Position numbers and translations under genes: made by a program
The notes under the pieces: generated by a model
Told to the model about the DNA's origin: nothing
The model's database searches: none
What the model saw: only the letters and a program-made list of their open reading frames with translations
Origin: Galbula dea
Taxonomy: Eukaryota; Chordata; Aves; Piciformes; Galbulidae
Direction: 5' to 3'
NCBI GenBank assembly: GCA_013399015.1
Contig: VWZX01001056.1
Span: 2,886-66,885 of the forward strand
DNA length: 64,000 bases
Part shown: piece after piece, positions 47,901 to 60,500 of the stretch
Position numbering within the stretch: the stretch's first letter is position 1
Layout of the letters: the number at the start of each line of letters is the position of its first letter

Positions 47901-49276
47901 GATGAGGGAAACCAGTGTGTTGGAGGAGGGGGAGGGAGGGAAATAAGATGAGAATACATCAAAATGTCACCAGATTGACCAGTTCTACTAGGCAAAAAAT
48001 GAATACATTGGCTATTTGCCCCAAGAATACTTACCTATCACCACAGGAACAGCAGTGGCACAAGGAAATATCTTCCTATCTAAATCTGAAACATGTACAG
48101 CACCAATAATACTTATCAGGGAAGGAAATATTAAGGCATGCTGGAGAATTTAGCTCATGAATATCAGCATATCTGATGAGGGGGTGGGTAGCAACTTACT
48201 GCAAATCACCACCATCATCACCTTTTTGAGGAAGGTTGTAATTTGGACTGAAGGTGTTAAGGAATTGGTGCAAAGACATCAAGCCAAACAGAGCCAAAAC
48301 TAGGATGGACACCTTCAGCTCTCCCTTCTCTTCCCAGGACAGCTTGCTAGTGTCAGTGCACAGCCACCTACTACTACAGCAGCTGCAATTCACCTGCTGC
48401 TTCCCCAGCAGCTAGGTCAGGGCAATACCCACAGCATATGGCAGAACAAAATTATGTCACAACCTAACTCTCCAGCCTTTCTGGTTTACATTAACAGAGA
48501 CATCCAGCAAAAAAACAGGCATAAATCCAAAAACAACCTGAATGCCAGCTAGAGCAACATATTTAAAATACATGTAAAGACTAAAAGGACAAGCATTCAG
48601 GTTACACAGGCAAATGATCCTCCAAAATCAAAAACAAGGTTGCCAAGAATTTGTTCCTTCACACAACATGAACAAACTTTCCACCCAATGTTTTCCAAAC
48701 ATCATGACAAACAGTTCTAAATTCAAGCAGCATCTCTCTAGGTTATCATTACTAAACTAAGTATAAACAAAGACAGTTAACAGACTACAAGTTTCAGCAC
48801 TTAACTTCCATCTCAGCAAAGTCTGAGCAATTTTGGATATCTACAACATATTTTATCACTCTCTAATGTTGTTGTGGGGGCAATTAGAGAAATGGAGAGC
48901 CATCCAGGAGACCTTAGAGCCATGAAGATTTTACTTTTGAAATGTGCTTAAATAATATTTCAGTGTGAAGAAACAGACATCTTCACTGTGCACTACATTC
49001 CTGCCATTCCAACCAGCCCACAGGTTCCTGTTCATGTTCTCTTTCCTCTCTATACAGAAAGCCTTCTTTCTTAAAAGACACATTGCACAGGGAAATTTCA
49101 GAGCAAGTTACATTTTCAGATGACATGCTTGAAAGTTTAAATTATTGAAAAAATACTATCCTTTCAGAAAGACAAAAAGAAACAGGAGAGAGATATACAC
49201 CAGATGGTGTGGGAAGCATATCAAAACAGCACAATGGTTATTACATTGCATCCAGTTGGAACTATTAACTGGCCAA
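44913..49276. other. Unique DNA, no gene recognised
   Basis: Simple A/C-rich repeat at about 45693-45730 and T-rich runs near 47415 and 47527. A minus-strand open stretch ending at a GTAAGT-like donor (48393 down to 48200) is noted under findings. I see no certain exon, RNA gene or repeat of known family. Confidence 0.5.
45693..45730. repeat. (AAAAC)n low-complexity tract
   Basis: CAAAACAAAAACAAAACAAA grading into poly-A. Confidence 0.8.
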
Positions 49277-49894
49277 GAATAAGCAAAACAGGTTTCCAAG
49301 CGAGTCTGAATATTCAGACCAGATATCCTGGGCCTGCAACTAGTTGTAAAATCAATATCAAAAGAGTGACTCTGTAAGTAGCTCATGGAAAAAAAAAAAA
49401 GTAATAAAAAAATATAGCTTTTAATGTATACGTTTGCCACAATTGCAACAGAACAATGGAATCAAGCTGTCTCTCTCACAGGAAGACTATAAATGCTGAC
49501 TTCTACACAGATTAGACTCCTTTACAAAAAATACTCTTCCTGAACATGGTGTGTCACAATAACAGAAAAAAAACCCATGAAGAATGCTTAGAATTTTCAA
49601 AAGCATATGCTTCTTTCCACTGAAAGATACAGATCCTGTGTAATTCTGAAAATGGAGTCAGTTAAATTTAACAAGCAATTTTAAACATGCAAGTCAGACA
49701 ATCTTGGCCAAACCGTACAGCAAACAGGCATACATGTTTTCCAAATATGCAAAAAGCAACACCAATTAAAACAGCGCATATAAACTGGAATACAAAGAAC
49801 TAGTTTTTCACTTTTTTTCTTATGCTCTAAACTACATAACTTAAACACTGCCTGCTGATAACATAAAAAGGGGAGAAAAAAACCTCTTATGCAA

Positions 49895-51528
49895 GGCTGA
49901 GGACTAAAGTAATACACCTGAAACCAACTAGGAACAGTGTTATGCTGGACCTCGTTCTTACCAACAGGGAAGGGATGGAGACCAACCTGCTAAGAGACAA
50001 CCTTGGATGCAGTGACCATGAAGAACTGGAATTCAAGATCCTCAGGGAACCTAGGAGGATATATTCTAAACTCAAGACCCTGGATTTTAGGCATACAGAT
50101 TTTGATCGCTTCAGGGATCTGATGGCCAAAGTTCCATGGGACAAAGCCCTAGAGGGAAGGAAGGGTAGGACGGCTGCTCAGTTTTCAAGGATAACTTTCC
50201 CCGTGTCTAGAAGCAAAGTATACTGACAAACAGAAAGGCAGGAAAGAATGATAGGAAACTTGCCTGCATGAACAAGATGCTCCTGGACACACTATCTCAT
50301 AAAAAGAGACTCATATAAGGAGTGGAAGAAGGAACAACTAGAATGGGTGCCATATAGGGAAGCTGTCCAGAGAGCAAGTGAACTGGTTAGAAAAACTAAA
50401 GTTCAGGGGGAATTAAAACTAGCCAGGGAGATCAAGGGAAATAGTAAAAATTTCTATAGGTATACTAATGAAAAAAGGAAGACTAGGGAAGGTGTGGAAC
50501 CCTTCAGAAAAGAAACACGAGAACTGGTGACGGATGATATGAAGAAGGCTGAAGTTCTCAACAGCTTCTTCACCTCAGTCTTCACTGGAAAGGGCTTTGG
50601 CCACACCCCCGAAGTCAAAGAAGGTAATGGCAGGGGCAGGAAGATAGAACTGCCCATGGTAAGTGAAGATCAGGTTCGTGACCGTCTGAAGAACCTGAAA
50701 GTTCACAAGTCCATGGGACCTGATGGGATACACCCACAGGTACTGAGAGAATTGTCGGACAAGGTTGCTAAGCCACTTTCTATTGTATTCCAAACGTCAT
50801 GGCAGTCTGGTGACATCCCCATTGACTGGAAAAGGGGAAACATAACCCCCATTTTTAAAAAGGGAAAGAAGGATGATCCAATGAAATATAGGCCAGTTAG
50901 TCTCACTTCCATGTCTGATAAGATCGTGAAGTAGATCCTTCTGGAGGCACTGCTGAGGCAGTAGGATAATGAAGAGGTCACTGGGTACAATCAACACAAC
51001 TTCACCAAGGGTAAATCGTGCCTGACGAATTTGGTGGCCTTCTATGAAAAAGTCACAGTAGACAGGGGAAGAGCAACTGACATCATTTATCTGGACCTAA
51101 GCAAAGCCTTTGACACTGTCCCACATGACATCCTGGTCTCCAAGCTGGTGGAATATGGGTTTGAGGGATGGACCACTTGCTGGATAAGGAATTGGCTTCA
51201 CAGCCACACCCAAAGAGTGGCTGTCAATGGATCCATGTCCAAGTGGAGTCCCTCAAGGATCAGTACTGGGACCAGTCTTGTTTAACATCTTTTTCAGCAA
51301 CATGGACAGTGGCATCGAGTGCACTCTCAGCAAGTTAGCCGATGACACCAAGCTGTGTGGTAGGGTTGACATGTTGGAGGGGAGGGATGCCATCCAGAGG
51401 GACCTGGACAAGCTGGAGAGGTGGGCCCATGCCAACCTCATGAAGTTCAACAAGACCAAGCACAAAGTCTGGGTCGGGGCAATCCCAAGTACCAGTACAG
51501 GCTGGGAAGAGATTGGCTTGAGAGCAGC
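49895..51528 (+). mobile_element. CR1 LINE in copy 1, cut by the gap
   Basis: Starts in ORF2 just before the end of the endonuclease domain and runs through RT motifs A, B and C to GGCTTGAGAGCAGC at 51528, where the N run begins. The matching element in copy 2 continues to its 3' end. The 5' border (about 49895) is approximate. Confidence 0.93.
49942..51528 (+). pseudogene. CR1 ORF2 remnant in copy 1 (endonuclease end plus RT)
   Basis: 49942-50226: end of the apurinic-type endonuclease, with LDLVLTNREG and CSDHEELEF (the SDH catalytic motif of this nuclease class). 50347-50934: the RT N-terminal part, with VSEDQVRDRL, SMGPDGIHP and ITPIFKKGKK, ending at a TAG. 51031-51285: motif A (YLDLSKAFDTVPHD). 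51227 onward: motif B (SGVPQGSVLGPVLFN) and motif C (LADD). Relative to copy 2 an extra base near 50308 breaks the frame before the RT part. Stops and shifts shared with copy 2 show that the element was already dead before any duplication. Confidence 0.92.
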
Positions 51529-51586
51529 NNNNNNNNNNNNNNNNNNNNNNNNNNNNNNNNNNNNNNNNNNNNNNNNNNNNNNNNNN
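51529..51586. other. Assembly gap (58 Ns)
   Basis: A run of N between the two copies of the duplicated segment. Sequence left of it lies inside a CR1; sequence right of it restarts 2.25 kb earlier in the same text. Confidence 1.
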
Positions 51587-53837
51587 GAATAAGCAAAACA
51601 GGTTTCCAAGCGAGTCTGAATATTCAGACCAGATATCCTGGGCCTGCAACTAGTTGTAAAATCAATATCAAAAGAGTGACTCTGTAAGTAGCTCATGGAA
51701 AAAAAAAAAAGTAATAAAAAAATATAGCTTTTAATGTATACGTTTGCCACAATTGCAACAGAACAATGGAATCAAGCTGTCTCTCTCACAGGAAGACTAT
51801 AAATGCTGACTTCTACACAGATTAGACTCCTTTACAAAAAATACTCTTCCTGAACATGGTGTGTCACAATAACAGAAAAAAAACCCATGAAGAATGCTTA
51901 GAATTTTCAAAAGCATATGCTTCTTTCCACTGAAAGATACAGATCCTGTGTAATTCTGAAAATGGAGTCAGTTAAATTTAACAAGCAATTTTAAACATGC
52001 AAGTCAGACAATCTTGGCCAAACCGTACAGCAAACAGGCATACATGTTTTCCAAATATGCAAAAAGCAACACCAATTAAAACAGCGCATATAAACTGGAA
52101 TACAAAGAACTAGTTTTTCACTTTTTTTCTTATGCTCTAAACTACATAACTTAAACACTGCCTGCTGATAACATAAAAAGGGGAGAAAAAAACCTCTTAT
52201 GCAAGGCTGAGGACTAAAGTAATACACCTGAAACCAACTAGGAACAGTGTTATGCTGGACCTCGTTCTTACCAACAGGGAAGGGATGGAGACCAACCTGC
52301 TAAGAGACAACCTTGGATGCAGTGACCATGAAGAACTGGAATTCAAGATCCTCAGGGAACCTAGGAGGATATATTCTAAACTCAAGACCCTGGATTTTAG
52401 GCCTACAGATTTTGATCGCTTCAGGGATCTGATGGCCAAAGTTCCATGGGACAAAGCCCTAGAGGGAAGGAAGGGTAGGACGGCTGCTCAGTTTTCAAGG
52501 ATAACTTTCCCCGTGTCTAGAAGCAAAGTATACTGACAAACAGAAAGGCAGGAAAGAATGATAGGAAACTTGCCTGCATGAACAAGATGCTCCTGGACAC
52601 ACTATCTCATAAAAAGAACTCATATAAGGAGTGGAAGAAGGAACAACTAGAATGGGTGCCATATAGGGAAGCTGTCCAGAGAGCAAGTGAACTGGTTAGA
52701 AAAACTAAAGTTCAGGGGGAATTAAAACTAGCCAGGGAGATCAAGGGAAATAGTAAAAATTTCTATAGGTATACTAATGAAAAAAGGAAGACTAGGGAAG
52801 GTGTGGAACCCTTCAGAAAAGAAACACGAGAACTGGTGACGGATGATATGAAGAAGGCTGAAGTTCTCAACAGCTTCTTCACCTCAGTCTTCACTGGAAA
52901 GGGCTTTGGCCACACCCCCGAAGTCAAAGAAGGTAATGGCAGGGGCAGGAAGATAGAACTGCCCATGGTAAGTGAAGATCAGGTTCGTGACCGTCTGAAG
53001 AACCTGAAAGTTCACAAGTCCATGGGACCTGATGGGATACACCCACAGGTACTGAGAGAATTGTCGGACAAGGTTGCTAAGCCACTTTCTATTGTATTCC
53101 AAACGTCATGGCAGTCTGGTGACATCCCCATTGACTGGAAAAGGGGAAACATAACCCCCATTTTTAAAAAGGGAAAGAAGGATGATCCAATGAAATATAG
53201 GCCAGTTAGTCTCACTTCCATGTCTGATAAGATCGTGAAGTAGATCCTTCTGGAGGCACTGCTGAGGCAGTAGGATAATGAAGAGGTCACTGGGTACAAT
53301 CAACACAACTTCACCAAGGGTAAATCGTGCCTGACGAATTTGGTGGCCTTCTATGAAAAAGTCACAGTAGACAGGGGAAGAGCAACTGACATCATTTATC
53401 TGGACCTAAGCAAAGCCTTTGACACTGTCCCACATGACATCCTGGTCTCCAAACTGGTGGAATATGGGTTTGAGGGATGGACCACTTGCTGGATAAGGAA
53501 TTGGCTTCACAGCCACACCCAAAGAGTGGCTGTCAATGGATCCATGTCCAAGTGGAGTCCCTCAAGGATCAGTACTGGGACCAGTCTTGTTTAACATCTT
53601 TTTCAGCAACATGGACAGTGGCATCGAGTGCACTCTCAGCAAGTTAGCCGATGACACCAAGCTGTGTGGTAGGGTTGACATGTTGGAGGGGAGGGATGCC
53701 ATCCAGAGGGACCTGGACAAGCTGGAGAGGTGGGCCCATGCCAACCTCATGAAGTTCAACAAGACCAAGCACAAAGTCTGGGTCGGGGGAATCCCAAGTA
53801 CCAGTACAGGCTGGGAAGAGATTGGCTTGAGAGCAGC
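51587..53837 (+). repeat. Tandem duplicate segment, copy 2
   Basis: Same sequence as 49277-51528 with about four differences in 2251 bp. Unlike copy 1, it continues without a break into the rest of the CR1 (53838 onward), so this copy gives the complete local order. Confidence 0.97.
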
Positions 53838-54466
53838 TCTGAGGAAAGAGACTTGGGGGTGCTTGTGGATAAGAAGCTCAACAGGACCCACCAGTGTGCA
53901 CTTGCAGCCCAGAGGGCCAACCATATCCTGGGCTGCATCAAGAGAAGCATGGCCAGCAGGTCGAGGGAAGTGATTCTCCCCCTCTAGTCTGCTCTTGTGA
54001 GACCGCACCTGGAATACTGCATTCAGTTCTGGAGCCTCTACTACAAGAGGGAAATGGGAGTGATGGAGCAAGTCCAGAGAAGGGCCACGAGAATGATCAG
54101 AGGACTGGAGCACCTCTCCTATGAGGACAGACTGAGAGAGGTGGGATTATTCAGCCTGGAGAAGAGAAGGCTCTGAGGAGACCTTATTGTGGCCTTCCAG
54201 TATCTGAAGGGGGCTTACAAGAAAGCTGGGGAGGGACTTTTTAGGATGTCAGGTAGTGTTAGAACCAGGCAAAATGGATGCAAACTACAGGAGGGTAGAT
54301 TTAGATTAGACATTAGGAGGAATTTCTTCACTGTTTGGGTGGTGAGACACTGGAACAGGTTACCCAGAGAGGTTGTGGAAGCCCCATCCCTGGAAGCTTT
54401 TAAGACAAGGCTGGATGGGGCTCTGACCAACCTGATCTAGTGAAAAGTGTCCCTGCCAGGCTGGGA
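52205..54466 (+). mobile_element. CR1 LINE in copy 2, longest of the window, odd 3' end
   Basis: About 2.26 kb from the end of the endonuclease region through all of the RT and C-terminal region to the ORF2 stop at 54438-54440. Only about 26 bases of 3' UTR follow (GTGTCCCTGCCAGGCTGGGA). The usual hairpin, the GGTCCCTTCCAACC motif and the octamers are absent, and an A/C-rich tract begins instead. The other CR1 copies here that reach a 3' end all keep that end. The 5' border is approximate. Confidence 0.93.
52252..54440 (+). pseudogene. CR1 ORF2 remnant: endonuclease end, RT and C-terminus
   Basis: The enzyme of a CR1 retrotransposon that nicks target DNA and reverse-transcribes element RNA. 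Pieces in order: 52252-52536, endonuclease end with the SDH motif; 52578-53243 (221 codons), RT fingers region with ITPIFKKGKK and YRPVSL, ending at a TAG; 53340-53594, motif A (LSKAFDTVPHD); 53536 onward, motif B (GVPQGSVLGPVLF) and motif C (LADD); 53730-53987, LGRGNPKYQYRL to VILPL and a TAG; then the same frame onward to a TGA near 54174; 54189-54440, the C-terminal KGAYKKAGEGL to HWNRLPREVV and the natural stop. A short deletion before motif B and another near 53780 shift the frame. The catalytic Asp residues of motifs A and C are kept, but at least four stops and three shifts make it a pseudogene. Confidence 0.94.
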
Positions 54467-54520
54467 CAAAACAAAAACAAACAAACAAACAAAACAAAAA
54501 CAAAAACAACAAAAAAAAAA
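54466..54520. repeat. (AAAC)n/A-rich tract at the CR1 3' end
   Basis: ACAAAACAAAAACAAACAAA and similar units for about 55 bp, directly after the shortened CR1 3' UTR. Confidence 0.9.
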
Positions 54521-57500
54521 GGCAATACCAAGATCAAGCTTTGAATTTCATCTCCACAAGCCTCATACTGATGACTGAACTTGAGAGGAAGACATACAGG
54601 ACAATGCACTAATAAACTGAGCCCAGAAAACAGTCATTTAGGCAAATGAAAACAATCAAACTTCAGAGCAGCCTGCACTTCATTCTGTGCGTATGAAAAT
54701 CTATACACTCATTAGCATATCCACCAGGATAGCAAAATTAGAGACACAAAGCCACATTATTTAATTAGCTTTCCTTTCAACCAGTTTGCCTTTAGTATCA
54801 AAAAGAACCTTTATTAACAGTATAAAAAACCCCCACCTTTCGGGTTTACACTTATTAAAAAAACAAAGCAAATAATGAATGGTTAACCAAACGATAGCAT
54901 TCAGACATCCCTTAACTAAATGTTAAGAGAACAACAGGTATTCTGAAATCTGATAATAAGAAATTGTAGATACCTAAGGAAGTCCAAGATTAAATCAGTT
55001 TCAGCATCGATCGGTGGTCAGAAGAATGTTATTTACCACATCAATATTGCTTCTAGGGGAGACCAGTTTGCAAAGACTTTCTAATCCAAAACATCTTCAG
55101 AAACTTGAAGCATCACTTTTCAAGACTAAGAGACTTTAAATTTAATCTCTGTTTGAATGTTTATTAACATCCTCAGTGAGACTTCATTGACTGTAATAGA
55201 ATCACACCAACTTACAACAGCTGAAGACAGGCATTACACATTTTGTAGTATTACCGAGTAGCCAACATCAATCTCTCCACTTTGCAATCAAATAAACAGA
55301 ACAAAGGATGAGAGGAAGAAAAGAACTGCAGACAAGATGCCCTGGTAGTACGACACTCATTTTATAGTCAGCACTATGCAAAACCCCACTTGGAGAAAAG
55401 GAACTGTCCTGTCTCTTCCTTTAAAAATGTGCATGTTTCTTGATATGCACTTCCTCCTGTAAAACAAAAAAATAAAAATAAAAATTACATGCACTTATTC
55501 TGAGCAAGCTCTTCCTTCAAGGCAAGCCAATAACTTCACACAGGCAACCTACTTATCTATAGAAGCTACTTCTCTAAATTCTGGTGCAGGTACTGCTTCC
55601 TTTTAACAGCAGTAGAATGAGCGCTTGGATGATATTATAGGCTTTGTCACAACAAAATTCTCCACTGTTCAGTCTCCTCCCCAACGTCATAAAAATTTCA
55701 ACTTCTTCCCAAGCCTGAAAGCCTGCCCACCACAGGAAGACTTTTAAAAGCTTGCTATTTACTGAGTGAATGATGGCATACGGAAACAATGACCAACAGG
55801 AATCAAGCAGGTCAAGTACTTTAACTTCATCTTTGTGAGGATGGAAGCTAGAATTGCCATTTTGGGGGAGGGGGAAGGAACCTTACCAAATTTGCTTTTT
55901 GAAGCACCTGCGTCAGAAACTTCCTCTTCTGAAAATACACATTCTCCATATGCACATACCATAACTGCAAATTACAATGGCTGCATGGTTCAATTATTCT
56001 CCAACTGTACATGTACATTTTTCTGTTTTCTAATAAAGCCATTTTAATATGAGAAGATCCTAGACCCAGTCATTTTAGAACAACTGTTAAGTTTCCTTGC
56101 AGTTATGACATGTCTATTTTTCTCCTGTGCTTTCCAGTTTAACCTGTAATCAGACATTTACACGTCTCTTTACAATTTTGGTACTTGTTCATGACATTGC
56201 TCTGGAAATACTCTAAAGTTTTTGCCTTAATGCTGAGTGGTAATCATTAAGAATGAACAACAGCAGTAGGCAAAATCTATTTAAATGCTATAGGATACAT
56301 ATAGGCCAAGAGATTTAAATGCAGTAAGAAGAGCTTAAACTTATTGCCTTGGATAAAAATGTTTAAGTAGGGTAGCTGCTTTACTTCTTGAATCTAAATG
56401 AACAATAGAAATTCCTGATATAAGGTTTTTGGTTTAGCATTTTGATCTGTTATTTTTCATATTAGAATTTTACCAAGTTCTCCATTAAATATCATGTTAC
56501 ATATATGCACACTCATGCCTGCTGCCACATGTTCATGGACACACTATACAGAAAATCTTGCCTACACAAAAACCCTGCTCTCAGCACACTTTATATACCT
56601 TCCTTCTGCCTCAGTTTTCTCATTTATGAGATAAACAAGACCATCTCACTTTCTTGTGCATTTTGGAAATTAATTAGCATTTATAGTTCTTCCACTTTGC
56701 AACTGGAGTTTCAGGAGGTGTTACTGACTCCACCAAACAAGACAGCACTAACACCTACAACTTTGTCAATGAACTGCAACTCCCTGTTCTGTTTTAGATG
56801 TTAAATACCAGAGGTTGCAGAAGTAACACAGAAATTCTTATCTGCCAAGTGAAACGCCTTTCAGTTCTAATTTTATAAATTATACTATAATCATATGAGC
56901 CTGAGATTTGGGAGTTTTAAAATACATCTTCTATTTGACTAAAAATTACTGCACTTTCACTGAGAAAATCTGCACTTTTGCAAAGCTAAGAACTCATTAC
57001 CTTCATCAGAGACAAAAATGCTAATTTAATTTATAAACTTTCACTGTCTTGTCTTAGGTAAGGTGTAGAGGCTTCCTCCAGAACAGCACTACTCCTCATA
57101 CAATTCAGAATGCCACTACATGAGAGACAGATGAAGTCGTCAACACTTATTCCACTCTTACAGAGCAATGCTTTATTAATTGCTATTCTCCCACACAAAC
57201 AGAGGCTTCTAATCTGTTTGTACGCATGAACTTTGCAAGGCACAGGCAAAACGGTTTTATTTGTGGCACTAACTATGAGAGCTACATTTAGGACCATGTT
57301 AACCATAGAAGATAACTGGTTTCCAAGAGAAATAAAATGCAAAATGTATTTATGAAAACAGGTCTTTTTAAAGTTCACCTCATGATATGGCTGCTGGAGG
57401 GAAACAGTGGATCTACAGGTTTTTACAGAAAGTTTTATAAGGTCTTAGTTATGAACTACTCAGGATTCACATACCTCCTTCAGTGTCCATTCTTGTAGAG

Positions 57501-60500
57501 ATGAGGCAAGCTTGGCTTCAGATGTTTGAGCTTCACTCATATTGTTTGCCAGCTCAATAAAACTGTACAGTGAAGTCAAAACCATCTTAATGTAAAAACA
57601 CGTAATGTAAAAAATCTTCCTGAAGATTTCTTTTCCATCAGAGCTACAATCTTATGAGTGAAAATATATTAAAAAAAAAAAACAACTACGGAGAACAAAG
57701 CAATTATTCAACACTACGGAAAGGTCTGCCTGCCTAGACCAAGACAGTAATAGGGACTCCACAGAAATTGCTATTCAGGTAACTGATGTTCAAGTAAAAT
57801 GAAATCTCTGAGAATCCGACAAAAAGTATTTCTGTGCAGCTGAGCTAGCACTCTACAGCTAATTAGTGATGTAGTTCACTAATTACTTATGTAAGTGTTA
57901 GTCTATTATTTTTTGCAAAATTCAATACATCGCAAATAAAGCCTGATAAAATCTGTTGATACACAGTTAACTGAGGAGAGAAAGGGCTCACATACAATTT
58001 TTACAATTTTTTTACTACATGTGAACGACACAGAGACAAACTCCTACTGGTTCACAGATGCAACTGAAATCCCAAACAACATTTTCAAAACTTTTAATGG
58101 CAATGCAGCGGTTCACAGAGAATTCCTTTAAAAATAACTGTATTTGCATTGTATTGCACGCCTGGGGAACACACACAACATGAAGGCTTTTGCTTGAGTC
58201 TTAACTACTACGACTGCAATCATGTCAAACACCAACAGAAACTATGCAAAAGTGAGGGAAAAGTTTGCTCACAACACTTACTACATGACAGACAACACAC
58301 TCCCAAGCAAATATGACAAATGCCAGCTTCAAATACTTACAACAATTTAGCACAGTATTTGCTAAGTCAGTCAAATAAGCCTTGAATACTGAAAAAAATG
58401 AGCTCAGGAATAGGTTCCCAGTCTTCAAGTATATTTTATTGTCTGCACATAAGAATAAAAGCATAAATTTAACTTGCTTTATGCATCCAAAATTTTCTTC
58501 CTTTGGATACCTACTTGCAGTATTAATCTATCTAAAATGGTTTTCTCATAGTAGAGGTCCGTAATTTTTGAGCTTTTCCACATACGCTACTTATTTAGGA
58601 GGTTACTGAAAGATTAAAATTGTTGCAATTAACTTTACCTATAATTTGAAGCTGAAATACTTTATTCACTAGTTAAATAGCATTTTGCTCCACTTTAGAG
58701 ACTAAATTCACCACAGAGCAGAGCATTCTTAACACTTCATAAATATCTTGTTAACACCTGAGGTAAGACACTTCATCACAAAACAGAACATTAAATCAAC
58801 TAAACTCATTTTTGTTAAAGAACTGTAGCTTTTTCAGAAGGGAGGCGAATCCTGATGTTGGAGACAATGATGACTAATAGGATAAATGAAAGTACTGGCT
58901 TTTTTCTCTTGGGACTCAGGAATGATCCTTTCCAAATTATGGGTTTAAATTAAAGACATTTGGAGGTCTCAAATCTTGGTGCCTTTTGGATATTCATCTA
59001 AATCCCTAAACCACCATGTATTTTAGAAAAACTTGGCAGTCTGTGCACAGAAAAGCCCAGGACTGACCTAACTGACTCAGAATTACCAAAGAGAGTGGGT
59101 TTACCAGTTCAAAGGATGAAAAAAAAAAAAGGGAGAAAAAAACCCACACACACTAGGAAAAACAACACAGAGATTAAAAGAAATAAAACCCACAAAGGGG
59201 TTGCATACATCAGACATACACAAAGATAATAGAGGTGATAATTTTCAGTATTTTGTAACTATTATTTTGACTTGACAGAAAAGTTTGTTTTCCTCAATAA
59301 GAAGAAATTTGTTTCTACACTATTATGGCTCTTAAAGTGACAAGATGTAAATGTAAATGTATGTAGACAGTAAAACTGACAATGACTTCCTTCATGCCTG
59401 TATACACACTATGAGTGTTTCAAATTGGGCAAGATACTAGAAATATCCAACCACTGCAGCAGACACATCAATTTCCTTCTTTTTTTTGAAGTAAAACTCA
59501 CTATACTACCTATGGTGGAAGACATTATGCATACGCTGTTTGTCCTGAGAAGAAAAAAGTAACCACAATGTACAGCAGGACTTTCTCAAGCACAGCATGG
59601 TTCTGTGTTCCTCTTATGCTCATACTGGCTGCCTAAGGGCTCACTCCATATCCTGCCAGGCTCAGGTCTGGACTGAAATTTCCAAACCAATGTGCCACGG
59701 TACAATGCATTGCCTGGAGACTAACCTCATGACTGATGTGGCAGCACAGCTCTGTGAAGAGTTGAGTTCTGTAACTGCAGATTCCTGTAGGGAATATCAC
59801 TGATGAGGGGTCGTAAACGCAGGAGTGAATCACTGCAAGTGCCGGCCATTTTGGCAGGGCATCAGTAGAAGTTTCCCTGTCAGTCTGCACTCATAAGCTT
59901 GTTAACCTCCCTACAGTTGCCACCACACATTCTCATAATGTTAATGCCATTTCCACATGTTTATTTTCTGCATAAAGTGGATCACAGTCCAGCTCCTCTG
60001 CTCAGATAAGCCCTCTCCCACCTCATCAGAGCTGTGCTCCTCATTTCACCCTTTCCTGGTTTTCTCTTCCATTCCATGAAAAAAACCAGTATGGATGCTC
60101 CTATCAGCAGCTTCTCAGGCAACATTAGTTACAATGGAGCATAGTAATAGCTCAGGTAGTCATAGAAAACCATCTGTTTGGAGGTACTTCCATCTGCTCT
60201 TCTGGCTTTTCTTTTTTCCCCTCAGACAGCTAGAAACAGCCACTGTGGATCACTCTGAAGTACTTCTTACCCTTAGTAGGCAATCACAGTGTATCTGTGA
60301 ATTCTTGACATCTGAAGTTCTAGGTAACAGGCAAAGAATTAGCCAGAAAGAAAAAAAAGGGGGTGGGGAAAGGGAAATGAAAGAAAAACAAACAAACAAA
60401 CAAACAAACAAAAAAACCCCACCACCTATCAGATGAAATATGCTAGAGGGAAAAAAATAATATGGTAGAAACAGAAAAGTACAATGAAGAATGAGAATAG

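Larger units (their letters stand above)
49277..51528 (+). repeat. Tandem duplicate segment, copy 1
   Basis: 2252 bp that recur at 51587-53837 in the same orientation. Differences seen: A/C (50093/52403), one extra base near 50308, G/A (51144/53453) and C/G (51480/53789). The repeat unit contains about 620 bp of non-CR1 flank plus the 5' part of a CR1, so two separate CR1 insertions cannot explain it. Copy 1 ends exactly where the N run begins. Confidence 0.97.
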
